Positions 1-6,069 of a stretch of 9,440 nucleotides of DNA are shown here, piece by piece. The position numbers and the translations under genes were made by a program. Where the stretch lies: NCBI GenBank assembly GCA_964465665.1, contig CAYXKM010000295.1:1-9440 (forward strand), written 5' to 3'. The stretch's first letter is position 1. Each line of letters begins with the position of its first letter. This DNA comes from JAKEGN01 sp964465665 (GTDB lineage Bacteria; Pseudomonadota; Gammaproteobacteria; Steroidobacterales; Woeseiaceae). The notes under the pieces are model-generated. The model did not search any database, had not been told where the DNA came from, and saw only the letters and a list, made by a program, of their open reading frames with translations.

Positions 1-1185
1 GCAGCCGGCGAGCTCGTCGGGCGCTGCGCTCACGCCGTCGGACGCGCGCCCGATCAGCGTTCCCCGCAGATCGGCTTTCGCTGCTGCACGGGGGAAAACG
101 TCGCTCCCGAAATCGAGTTCGTCGTCCTGCATCTGGCGCAGTCCGTTGCTGTCCGGTGCATCGCTGTACGGCTCACTCAATTCGGCGCCTCGCGAACCGA
201 GCGCCCCGTCAACATAGATCTTGAAGCTGCGGATTGTCAGCCGGTCGTCGTACAAACCGATCTCCGGTCCGGCAGCAAGATAATGTTCGACCGCTGCATC
301 GCCATGCGCCATCGCGTACACACGCACCGGCAGCTCGCCACTCCCACCCAGTTTTTTGTACACGGCGATTTCCGCAAGGCCGGCACCGGCATCGTGCACA
401 CCGGTCAGTCCCCAACGCGCGTACCGTTGCAACGCGGCACGCATGCGCCGCTCCAGTACCTCCGGCGTCAGGGTATCGGGCATTACCGAGGTCACCAGCG
501 CCTCGGCCGTTTCCAGCAACAGCCCGGTGGCTTTGCCGTCGGCATCCCGGACGATGCGCCCGCCCGGCGGATCCGGTGTCGCGTCGTCGATACCCGCGAG
601 TGCGAGCGCCTGCGAATTGACCCAGGCTGAATGCCCGCCGATGCCGGACAGGATGACCGGGTGATCCGGGCTCGCGGAGTCGAGATCTGCGGCGGTCGGA
701 TCCCTTTCGACAGCGAAGTAGCCTTCGTCCCAGCCGCGACCGACGATCCATTCACCGCGCGGCGCCGCCGCCGCAGCTTGCGCCACCTTGCCGCGGATGG
801 ACTCGAGGTCCTGTGCCTGAACGTTCAGCGTCTCGAGGAATTCGCCAAGACCGGCAACGTGCACGTGCGCATCCGCCCAACCGGGCACCGCAACACCCGG
901 AACCTCGATGTGGCGGGTCTCGTCACCCGTCAACCCGAGAATCTCCTCCACCGTGCCACGCGCAACGATGCGACCGTCAGTGACAGCGAGTGCCTCGACT
1001 TCCGGCGCCGTATGGTCCTGCGTGACAAATCGGCCGGTATAAACGGTATCCGGTGCAGGGTCGCCCTGGCATGCGAACAAGGTGAACAGCATTGCGACGC
1101 AGGCAAAATTGCCGCGGCCACGTGAGCTGCAGCCCCGTGAGCTGCCGATTCGTCCTCGAGCCAAAAGGGTTACGCTGTCCGTCAC
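1..1185 (-). CDS. YtcJ-like amidohydrolase (amidohydrolase_3 family), probable lipoprotein, 3' end beyond left edge
   Basis: This metal-dependent hydrolase of the amidohydrolase superfamily would hydrolyse an amide or similar bond; the substrate cannot be told. In the minus-strand reading the metal-binding HxH of the first barrel strand is at 859-867 (ADAHVHVAG). It is followed by GRGWDEGYF, GIGGHSAWVNS, WGLTGVHDAG and FKIYVDGALGSRGAEL, all typical of YtcJ/NfdA-like proteins. The start is uncertain. A GTG at 1185 overlaps the TGA of the upstream gene (GTGA) and puts an Arg-rich n-region before the hydrophobic stretch FACVAMLFTLFAC, followed by QGD, which resembles a lipobox. The ATG at 1092 would leave only seven residues before that Cys. 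About 364-395 residues are visible, while the family is usually near 550, so the C-terminal part lies outside. Oddity: the conserved HAIGDRA metal-ligand motif is expected near 40-75, but the frame reads TLIGRAS there. It is last in a minus-strand operon. The family call is firm; the lipoprotein call is inference. Confidence 0.85.
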   Translation of the reverse strand, partial: MTDSVTLLARGRIGSSRGCSSRGRGNFACVAMLFTLFACQGDPAPDTVYTGRFVTQDHTAPEVEALAVTDGRIVARGTVEEILGLTGDETRHIEVPGVAVPGWADAHVHVAGLGEFLETLNVQAQDLESIRGKVAQAAAAAPRGEWIVGRGWDEGYFAVERDPTAADLDSASPDHPVILSGIGGHSAWVNSQALALAGIDDATPDPPGGRIVRDADGKATGLLLETAEALVTSVMPDTLTPEVLERRMRAALQRYARWGLTGVHDAGAGLAEIAVYKKLGGSGELPVRVYAMAHGDAAVEHYLAAGPEIGLYDDRLTIRSFKIYVDGALGSRGAELSEPYSDAPDSNGLRQMQDDELDFGSDVFPRAAAKADLRGTLIGRASDGVSAAPDELAGC

Positions 1186-1976
1186 GAGCCGGGCACAGAA
1201 TCTTCTTTGACCGCTGGCTGTCGGTGCCGCCGAATGAAGATCTGCACGGCCGCGTCCAGCTGCCGCCTGGCGGCGTTCAGGTTCGCCGTCGAGCGATACA
1301 GGTCCGCGTCGATGCCATACATCCGGTAATTCTGCACAGTCACGTCATTGCCGACTTCGAGTGCCACAATCCGGCGCTCCAGGTCCGCGTGCCGGGCAAG
1401 CCAGTCATGATACAAACCATTACTCCAGTAGCTGGCGCAGAGATTCTCGTAACCGCCATTGTAGGCATCAACCGCTGCCGAATACTTTGCAACGTCCGCG
1501 TCATTTTTCTGCGGGTCTACGAACAGCTCCGCAATGCCGCTGCGGTAGGCTTCGTCGAGCGCATTCACAGCGGCATCGTAGTCGGCATCCAACTTGTTGC
1601 GGTCGCGTTGCAACGCGTATGTCTCGGAGTGCAGCTTCGGCAGGTCTTCGCTGGCTACGGTACCGGCGGCAGCCACCATCTCCAAGTGTTTCTGCGCCTC
1701 CTGCGGGTTCTGCATCATGAAATCCATCATGCGCTGCTGCAGTTCCATCGGATCCATGTTTGACAGCTGTTGCGATATTGCCTGGTTGATTTCGTCCTGA
1801 CGGTTCCCTTCCGCATCGAGTGTCGCGGCGGCGGCATAGGCCTGGTCGGAGTACGTGTCGTCTTGCCAGTAACACCCGTTCGGCAAGGCGGGCAGCAAGG
1901 CCCAGGGATCCTCAATCTCCTCGGCGCCAACCTGCAGGCACGCGAGTGATGCCAGGGCCAGCGGAAAAAGTCTCAT
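1182..1976 (-). CDS. Exported helical protein of unknown function
   Basis: I do not recognise this 264-residue protein. The start at 1976 is chosen because AGGAGG lies 7 bases upstream and because the protein then begins with a signal peptide (MRLFPLALASLACLQVGA, likely cut before EE at residue 19). The mature part looks mostly helical. Residues 60-105 are rich in Gln, Met and Asn (ISQQLSNMDPMELQQRMMDF), residues 118-175 and 190-245 look like amphipathic helices or coiled coil, and the C-terminus is basic (FIRRHRQP). The mature chain has only two cysteines (C35 and C180), which could form a disulfide in the periplasm. The gene begins 13 bases after the DUF3617 gene and its TGA overlaps a GTG start candidate of the amidohydrolase, so the three are probably one transcript. 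The Ser at -3 of C13 makes a lipoprotein less likely than a soluble periplasmic protein. Function is unknown. Confidence 0.85.
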   Translation of the reverse strand: MRLFPLALASLACLQVGAEEIEDPWALLPALPNGCYWQDDTYSDQAYAAAATLDAEGNRQDEINQAISQQLSNMDPMELQQRMMDFMMQNPQEAQKHLEMVAAAGTVASEDLPKLHSETYALQRDRNKLDADYDAAVNALDEAYRSGIAELFVDPQKNDADVAKYSAAVDAYNGGYENLCASYWSNGLYHDWLARHADLERRIVALEVGNDVTVQNYRMYGIDADLYRSTANLNAARRQLDAAVQIFIRRHRQPAVKEDSVPGS

Positions 1977-1989
1977 GTGGCATCCTCCT

Positions 1990-2433
1990 CTATTGCGGGT
2001 TGTCGCATTCGCCAGTGCGGGTACCACTGAGACTGATTACCACGCTTCCCTCGGGCATGGCGTAGCGGATCTCACCGGTGTAAGCGTCATCGCCCTGTCG
2101 GGTGATCTCGCCCTGCCCGCTCATGCCATCCTCACATACCGAAGTCCATGACACCTTGTTTTCATCGTTCGGATCCCGGGCGAATTCCGAGGTCACGCAA
2201 CCGCGGTCCCCGCTTTCATCGGCCGGTGGCCGGGTCCACTCTTTCGCTGCGCAGATTTTCGTAGTCCGCGGCGGCATCGCAAACGGCATTCCCTCAACGG
2301 TCGTTTGCGACACGACTTCCCACAGATCGCCGGCGGGCTCGGGTGCCTGGGCCCGAAGCCCGGACACGAACAACGGCAATGCACAAAGCAACAGCGACAC
2401 CGCCAAATAGCGGCGAGCGGAAACAAATTTCAT
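1990..2433 (-). CDS. DUF3617 family exported protein
   Basis: This 147-residue protein belongs to the DUF3617 family, small exported proteobacterial proteins with no established function. Residues 1-30 form a signal peptide (two Arg, then AVSLLLCALPLFVSG, with likely cleavage after AQA). The mature part shows the family pattern: GDLWEV at 35-40, TTVEGMPFAMPP at 44-55, KEWTRPP at 64-70 and a C-terminal LSGTRTGEC at 135-143. Four mature cysteines (C61, C79, C100, C143) match the family and could form two disulfides. The start at 2433 is supported by GGAGG five bases upstream; an in-frame longer reading would place 12 non-signal residues before it. It is the first gene of the minus-strand operon, 13 bases ahead of the next gene, with a promoter candidate at 2520-2548. 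The family assignment is confident and the role is unknown. Confidence 0.9.
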   Translation of the reverse strand: MKFVSARRYLAVSLLLCALPLFVSGLRAQAPEPAGDLWEVVSQTTVEGMPFAMPPRTTKICAAKEWTRPPADESGDRGCVTSEFARDPNDENKVSWTSVCEDGMSGQGEITRQGDDAYTGEIRYAMPEGSVVISLSGTRTGECDNPQ

Positions 2434-2455
2434 GGAGACCTCCGATTCATCAGGG

Positions 2456-2469
2456 GTGCGCCGGCGCAC
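2456..2469. repeat. Perfect 14-base palindrome in the leader of the DUF3617 operon
   Basis: GTGCGCCGGCGCAC reads the same on both strands. It lies between the promoter candidate and the ribosome binding site, ending 22 bases before the ATG at 2433. It could be an operator for a dimeric regulator or a hairpin in the 5' leader; with this GC content chance is also possible. Confidence 0.4.
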
Positions 2470-2519
2470 ACCGAGGTTTTCTTGCTGAACCTTTCACGGC
2501 CGGTCGAATCGACGAAAGC

Positions 2520-2548
2520 ACGCTACGCCAGCGCCGCGGACCGGTCAA
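2520..2548 (-). promoter_or_regulatory. Candidate sigma70-type promoter for the DUF3617 operon
   Basis: On the minus strand TTGACC (2548-2543, 5 of 6 to the -35 consensus) is followed after exactly 17 bases by TAGCGT (2525-2520, 3 of 6 to TATAAT, the kind of -10 often seen in GC-rich proteobacteria). The start codon at 2433 is about 80 bases further on. This was found by eye and no transcription start is known. Confidence 0.4.
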
Positions 2549-2556
2549 GATCCGGC

Positions 2557-2605
2557 AAATGGGGACAGTGACCCTGGACTGCATAAAAGGTCACTGTCAC
2601 CATTT
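2557..2605. repeat. REP-like hairpin, GTGACAGTRACC family, copy 1
   Basis: The left arm AAATGGGGACAGTGACC (2557-2573) and right arm GGTCACTGTCACCATTT (2589-2605) pair at 16 of 17 positions around a 15-base loop. The right arm runs into five T's (2603-2607), so it could also act as a terminator on the plus strand. It lies in the gap between two divergent operons, about 68 bases before the M20 start. The same core recurs twice at 4527-4619, which makes a dispersed repeat family more likely than a private terminator. Confidence 0.75.
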
Positions 2606-2672
2606 TTCGTAAGTTACTATGCTCGACGGGGATACAAGGGTTGAGAACCCAGCCAAAACAAAAGGGAACCCA

Positions 2673-4040
2673 ATGCAAAAAAGTCTTGTAACTTTGGCCG
2701 CCGCTTGGCTGCTCGCCGGGTCCGCCCTGGCCCAGCCCATCGAAGACGAAGCACTCGCCTGGCTGCAGGGCTACATTCGCATCGACACCGTCAACCCGCC
2801 CGGCAACGAGTCGCGCGCAGTCGAGTTCATCGCTGCCATACTCGAAGCCGAGGGCATTCCATACCAGACCGCCGAAAGCGCACCCGGGCGCGGCAACCTG
2901 TGGGCGCGCCTCGAAGGCGGTGACGAGCCCGCTCTCATCCTTTTGCAACACACCGACGTCGTGCCGGCCGACCCGAAATACTGGACCACCGATCCTCTGT
3001 CCGGCGAAATCCGTGACGGCTACCTGTGGGGTCGCGGCACGCTGGACATGAAAGGCACCGGCATGTCGCAACTGGCCACATTTGTGAGTCTCAAACGGTC
3101 GGGCATTGCGCTGAACCGCGACCTCGTGCTGGTGGCATCAGCCGATGAAGAAGCCGGCGGGCTGTTTGGCGCCGGCTGGCTGATCGAACATCACCCGGAA
3201 ATTTTCGACGGCGCGGGACTCCTGATCAACGAAGGCGGCAACGGCGAGCAAACAGACGAAGAAATCATTTTCAGTGTCGAAGTGACACAGAAAGTCCCGG
3301 TGTGGCTGCGGCTGACGGCGGTCGATACGCCAGGCCACGGTTCGATGCCGAACGCCACCTCCTCGGTCACGCGCATTGTCGATGCGCTGGCAATCCTTCG
3401 TGCCAACCCGTTTCCGCCGCGCATCGTTCCGGCTGTCGATGCGATGTTCCAATCGCTCGCATCGAGCAGCGGGCCCGAATGGCAGGAAGCCTACGGTCAC
3501 ATGGCCGATGCGGTCACGGAACCCGGGTTCCTGGAAAAATTGCAGAAACATTCACCCTTCCTGCACGCCCTCACGCGCGATACCTGTTCGATGACCCGTT
3601 TCGAAGCGTCGAACAAGATCAACGTCGTACCGCCGAGTGCCTGGGCCGAAATCGATTGCCGCGTCCTGCCGGACCGGCCGAGCGAGGTTTTCGTCGATGA
3701 GCTTCGAAAGCTCATCAGCCACACAGGTGTCGATATCGAGGTCATCATGGCATTCACACCGGCCGTCTCGGATACCAATACCTTGTTGTATCGCGCCATC
3801 GAGGAAGTGACGGCCGAGCGCCACCCGGGCTCCCGCGTTATGCCCTCCGTCAGCACGGGCTTCACCGACAGCCATTTCACCCGCGATCTCGGCATTGCGA
3901 GTTACGGTTTCGACCCAACCGTCGTACCCGAGGCTGAATTCTCGCGGATTCACGGCAATGACGAACGTATCAGCGTCGATGCGTTTCGCCGCGGCGTGAG
4001 CGATCATCTCGCGATCATCACAGCCGTCGTCATCGACTGA
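2673..4040 (+). CDS. Exported M20 family metallopeptidase (carboxypeptidase/deacylase type)
   Basis: This 455-residue zinc peptidase of family M20 should act in the periplasm, removing residues from peptides or hydrolysing N-acyl amino acids; the exact substrate is open. Residues 1-20 are a signal peptide ending ALA before QPIEDE, which is why the start at 2673 is preferred over the in-frame ATG at 2619. All expected ligands are present in order: H93 in LLQHTDVVP with D95, the bridging D125 in GRGTLDMKG, catalytic E159 and ligand E160 in ADEEAGG, E187 in INEGG, and H427 in RIHGNDE. The dimerisation (lid) domain begins near residue 205, with PGHGSMPN at 220-227. Length is normal for the family and the gene looks intact. 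It is followed after 7 bases by a small membrane protein gene and diverges from the DUF3617 operon. A weak ribosome binding site (AAGGGAA) precedes the start. Confidence 0.93.
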   Translation: MQKSLVTLAAAWLLAGSALAQPIEDEALAWLQGYIRIDTVNPPGNESRAVEFIAAILEAEGIPYQTAESAPGRGNLWARLEGGDEPALILLQHTDVVPADPKYWTTDPLSGEIRDGYLWGRGTLDMKGTGMSQLATFVSLKRSGIALNRDLVLVASADEEAGGLFGAGWLIEHHPEIFDGAGLLINEGGNGEQTDEEIIFSVEVTQKVPVWLRLTAVDTPGHGSMPNATSSVTRIVDALAILRANPFPPRIVPAVDAMFQSLASSSGPEWQEAYGHMADAVTEPGFLEKLQKHSPFLHALTRDTCSMTRFEASNKINVVPPSAWAEIDCRVLPDRPSEVFVDELRKLISHTGVDIEVIMAFTPAVSDTNTLLYRAIEEVTAERHPGSRVMPSVSTGFTDSHFTRDLGIASYGFDPTVVPEAEFSRIHGNDERISVDAFRRGVSDHLAIITAVVID

Positions 4041-4047
4041 GATCAGC

Positions 4048-4512
4048 ATGGCCATCGAAACCTGGGAACTCCTGAGCTATGTCGTGACGGTCCTCGGCCT
4101 GCCGCTTGCGATGGCAGTGTTCCTGTACGAGAAACGCAAGGAGCGCGTGGCGGAAGAGGAAGAGGTCTATGAAGCGCTCGCGGCGAGTTACCAGGACTTC
4201 CTGCGACTGGCACTGGAAAATCCCGATCTGCGGTTGATGTCAAAAGCTCGTACGCACGACCTGACCGAAGTGCAGCGCGAGCGCATGCAGGCCATTTTCG
4301 GATTATTGATTGCGTTGTTCGAACGAGCCTACCTGATGCTTTACGAGACAGACCTCTCCGGCAAGGAAGCACGCCGCTGGCGTTCCTGGGAAGATTTCAT
4401 GCAGGAATGGTGTGCCCGCGAGGATTTTCGTGCGGCGATGCCGGAACTGCTACACGGCGAAGATCCTGCGTTCGCCGCCTACATGCGCAAGCTGGCCGCA
4501 GACGCCGAGTGA
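4048..4512 (+). CDS. Small membrane-anchored protein of unknown function
   Basis: This 154-residue protein has one N-terminal membrane segment (about residues 7-27, LLSYVVTVLGLPLAMAVFLY) followed at once by a positive cluster (EKRKER), which predicts a cytoplasmic C-terminal domain. That domain is helical and charged, with an acidic run EEEE at 36-39, QRERMQAIFGLLIALFERAYLMLYE at 76-100 (split here: QRERMQAIFG, then LLIALFERAYLMLYE), WRSWEDFMQEWC at 111-122 and HGEDPAFAAYM at 136-146. The Trp-rich WxSWEDFMxEW segment looks like a conserved family signature, but I cannot name a family with confidence. The gene starts 7 bases after the M20 peptidase stop, so the two are very likely co-transcribed. 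No catalytic motif is visible. A regulatory or scaffolding role at the inner membrane would be speculation. Confidence 0.85.
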   Translation: MAIETWELLSYVVTVLGLPLAMAVFLYEKRKERVAEEEEVYEALAASYQDFLRLALENPDLRLMSKARTHDLTEVQRERMQAIFGLLIALFERAYLMLYETDLSGKEARRWRSWEDFMQEWCAREDFRAAMPELLHGEDPAFAAYMRKLAADAE

Positions 4513-4526
4513 GAACATGCGATCGG

Positions 4527-4575
4527 AATTCGGTGACAGTAACCTTGCTTGGCTGTGGTAACTGTCACTGCAATT
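4527..4575. repeat. REP-like hairpin, GTGACAGTRACC family, copy 2a
   Basis: The left arm AATTCGGTGACAGTAACC (4527-4544) pairs with the right arm GGTAACTGTCACTGCAATT (4557-4575) across a 12-base loop. The core pairs at 11 of 12 positions with a single A-A mismatch. It forms a tandem pair with the next hairpin in the gap between convergent genes, where it could also help stop transcription. Confidence 0.75.
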
Positions 4576-4619
4576 GGTGACAGTAACCCTCTTCAATCAG
4601 GGTAACTGTCACTGGAATT
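4572..4619. repeat. REP-like hairpin, GTGACAGTRACC family, copy 2b
   Basis: The left arm AATTGGTGACAGTAACCC (4572-4589) pairs with GGGTAACTGTCACTGGAATT (4600-4619) over a 10-base loop. It shares AATT with the end of copy 2a and carries the same A-A mismatch in the stem. It ends 5 bases before the stop codon of the minus-strand gene at 4625. Confidence 0.75.
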
Positions 4620-4624
4620 GCGAG

Positions 4625-4924
4625 TCAGTTCGAGGAGTCGATGACCCCGTGATGCTTGGTGGGTGCCACTGAATCGTTGTCGTCACCGTCGTTCAGTTCG
4701 GCCAGCAGGAGCAAAATGCGCCGAAGCAGCCCGTTCGAGGACCCGCGCATCCCCTCCTCCTCGGCAACGGCAAGCTCGGCGGCGTCGTATTCCCAGGAAC
4801 GCAGCACACGAATCTTCTCAGCGACCTCGAGGTCGGGCGCAGACATGACCTCCTCCGGACTCGCAAATACCGACCCCGGGTTGATCATCGCCTGCCTGAG
4901 GCAGGTTCGGTAATCGTTCTTCAA
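4625..4924 (-). CDS. Small acidic protein of unknown function
   Basis: This 99-residue protein is very acidic and has no signal peptide or membrane segment. The segments MINPGSVFASPEEV (13-26), EKIRVLRSWEYDAAELAVAEEEGM (36-59; key residues W44, E45, Y46, D47 and the acidic run 55-57) and LLRRILLLLAEL (66-77) resemble short proteobacterial hypothetical proteins I have seen before, but I cannot name a family. It looks like a two- or three-helix cytosolic protein. The start is uncertain: a TTG at 4924 keeps the N-terminal KNDYRTCLRQA, whereas the ATG at 4888 begins at MINPGS with only a weak AGGCAGG upstream. It is alone on the minus strand and convergent with the membrane-protein gene at 4048-4512. 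The C-terminal tail after residue 78 is low in complexity and probably disordered. Confidence 0.75.
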   Translation of the reverse strand: MKNDYRTCLRQAMINPGSVFASPEEVMSAPDLEVAEKIRVLRSWEYDAAELAVAEEEGMRGSSNGLLRRILLLLAELNDGDDNDSVAPTKHHGVIDSSN

Positions 4925-5101
4925 GGTCTCAGATCCCTCAGGTGGACGGATGAAAAGGCTTTGCCCACGTCTGCACAGGAGTTTTCGATGAAAATGTTCG
5001 CTTGCAAGCGTTGCACGGTTAGACTCACGTCCTGGAAGTCAACAGTGGACCACAGTCCCGGACAAGCTGTCCACCGCTCACGAAACTGACGAGAATCGAC
5101 A
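4925..5101. other. Intergenic stretch without a convincing gene
   Basis: This is a non-coding gap upstream of the small acidic gene (minus) and osmC (plus). A 66-codon minus-strand frame crosses it but starts with TTG inside the repeat and resembles nothing I know. Promoters for both flanking genes should lie here or in the adjoining repeat, but I see no strong -35/-10 pair. Confidence 0.4.
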
Positions 5102-5152
5102 AAAGTCGGGGTCAACCCCAATCATTCGAAATCGTGTTCCGACCCCGATTTA
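5102..5152. repeat. Inverted repeat of a second family, core TCGGGGTC / GACCCCGA
   Basis: TCGGGGTC (5106-5113) is matched by GACCCCGA (5141-5148), with further partial pairing outward (AAAG and TTTA) and a long, less well paired centre. The right arm TTCCGACCCCGATTTA (5138-5152) recurs in degenerate form at 6729-6744. It lies directly before the ribosome binding site of osmC. Confidence 0.6.
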
Positions 5153-5169
5153 TCGACGGAGGAGTAACC

Positions 5170-5592
5170 ATGAAACGCAATGCCAGCGCCGAGTGGCGCG
5201 GAGACCTGAAAAAGGGCCTGGGCAAAATCTCGACCGACAGCGGCGTGTTATCCAATACCCAGTATTCGTTCGGCACGCGCTTCGAAAACGGCAAAGGCAC
5301 CAACCCGGAAGAACTTATCGCCGCAGCGCATGCCGGCTGTTTCTCCATGGCGCTGTCGAACATCCTCGGCAAAGCCGGGCTGACCGCGGAACGCATCAGC
5401 ACGAAAGCGGCCGTGAGCCTCGAACAGGTCGATGGCAATTTCACGATTACCGCTGTCCATCTCACAGTAAAAGCCAAGGTACCGAGCGCCGACAAAACCA
5501 CGTTCAGGAAAGCGGCTGAGGACGCCAAGGCCGGCTGCCCGGTGTCGCGTGTCCTGAAAGCGACGATCACCATGGACGCCACACTGGAATAA
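5170..5592 (+). CDS. osmC: OsmC, organic hydroperoxide reductase
   Basis: This 140-residue peroxiredoxin-like enzyme reduces organic hydroperoxides in the cytosol by a two-cysteine mechanism. The peroxidatic cysteine is C57 in AAAHAGCFSMALSN and the resolving one is C123 in AGCPVSRVLKA. R37 in GTRFENGKGTNPEEL and the glutamates E47 and E48 are the conserved neighbours. Collinearity with E. coli OsmC (143 residues) is close throughout, for example STDSGVL, GTNPEELI and AGCPVS, so this is OsmC proper rather than Ohr. The start at 5170 is chosen for the strong GGAGGAG a few bases upstream and for agreement with the family N-terminus (xxAxWxGDLKKGxG). It is followed after 6 bases by a DUF2721 gene, probably as one operon. 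An inverted repeat ends 18 bases before the start, so the promoter is likely within or upstream of it. Confidence 0.95.
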   Translation: MKRNASAEWRGDLKKGLGKISTDSGVLSNTQYSFGTRFENGKGTNPEELIAAAHAGCFSMALSNILGKAGLTAERISTKAAVSLEQVDGNFTITAVHLTVKAKVPSADKTTFRKAAEDAKAGCPVSRVLKATITMDATLE

Positions 5593-5598
5593 GTGCTT

Positions 5599-6069
5599 AT
5601 GGATCCCGTCGCCCCGGTCAACGCCGTTGCCGCCGCCATACAACTCGCGATTGCGCCGGTGTTCCTGCTAACCGGTATAGGGGCGTTTCTGTCGGTACTA
5701 ACAACACGCCTCGGTCGTGTGGTCGATCGCGCGCGACTCGTCGAAAGACGTATCACACAGGTCAAGTCCGATGATCATCGCGCCCTCTTGCAAGCGGAGA
5801 CGGCGGCACTGTGGCGCCGCATCAAGACCATCAACTGGGCCATGCGCTTATCAGTCAGCTCGGCACTGCTGATCTGCGTGGTGATCATGATACTTTTCAT
5901 CGGCGCGTTTATCGTTTTTGCCATTGGAAAATTGCTCGCAATCCTGTTCATCGTGGCAATGCTGCTGCTGATCCTCGCATTGTTGCTGCTGTTGCTCGAG
6001 GTTTCGATCTCGACAAAGAAAATGCTCCAGGGTGCGGCCCACCTGTTGGCGGAGGACGATGTCGGGTAG
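5599..6069 (+). CDS. DUF2721 family inner-membrane protein
   Basis: This 156-residue integral membrane protein matches the DUF2721 family, whose function is not established. Membrane segment 1 covers about residues 13-35, including the family hallmark IQLAIAPVFLLTGIGAFLSVLT. It is followed by the conserved basic stretch TRLGRVVDRARLVE (36-49) and a hydrophilic helix. Two further segments lie at about 84-108 and 110-134 and are extremely rich in Leu, Ile and Val. The tail SISTKKMLQGAAHLLAED should be cytoplasmic or peripheral. The start at 5599 (ATG) is preferred; a GTG at 5593 would add two residues. The gene begins 6 bases after osmC and is probably translated from the same message. The family call is confident; a role in stress response is only suggested by its neighbour. 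Confidence 0.9.
   Translation: MDPVAPVNAVAAAIQLAIAPVFLLTGIGAFLSVLTTRLGRVVDRARLVERRITQVKSDDHRALLQAETAALWRRIKTINWAMRLSVSSALLICVVIMILFIGAFIVFAIGKLLAILFIVAMLLLILALLLLLLEVSISTKKMLQGAAHLLAEDDVG

Noticed and set aside
209..751. A 180-codon minus-strand frame, Arg-rich
   Set aside because: It is a shifted reading of the amidohydrolase gene, whose own frame shows the HxH and GALGSR motifs.
1092..1763. A 223-codon plus-strand frame
   Set aside because: It is antisense to the signal-peptide-bearing 264-residue gene that has a strong AGGAGG site.
1940..1976. Lipoprotein signal in the 264-residue exported protein
   Set aside because: The residues before C13 (Ser-Leu-Ala) do not fit the lipobox, whereas VGA before EE fits signal peptidase I.
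2603..2620. Promoter for the M20 gene using TACTAT at 2615-2620
   Set aside because: No acceptable -35 hexamer lies at 16-18 bases upstream; that position falls inside the repeat arm.
4527..4619. Possible short CRISPR-like array
   Set aside because: There are only two units, each an internally palindromic hairpin, with no unique spacers between identical repeats and no cas genes nearby.
4921..5121. A 66-codon minus-strand frame ending on the TTG of the small acidic gene
   Set aside because: It starts with TTG inside an inverted repeat, has no convincing ribosome binding site and resembles nothing. The TTGA overlap is suggestive but not enough.
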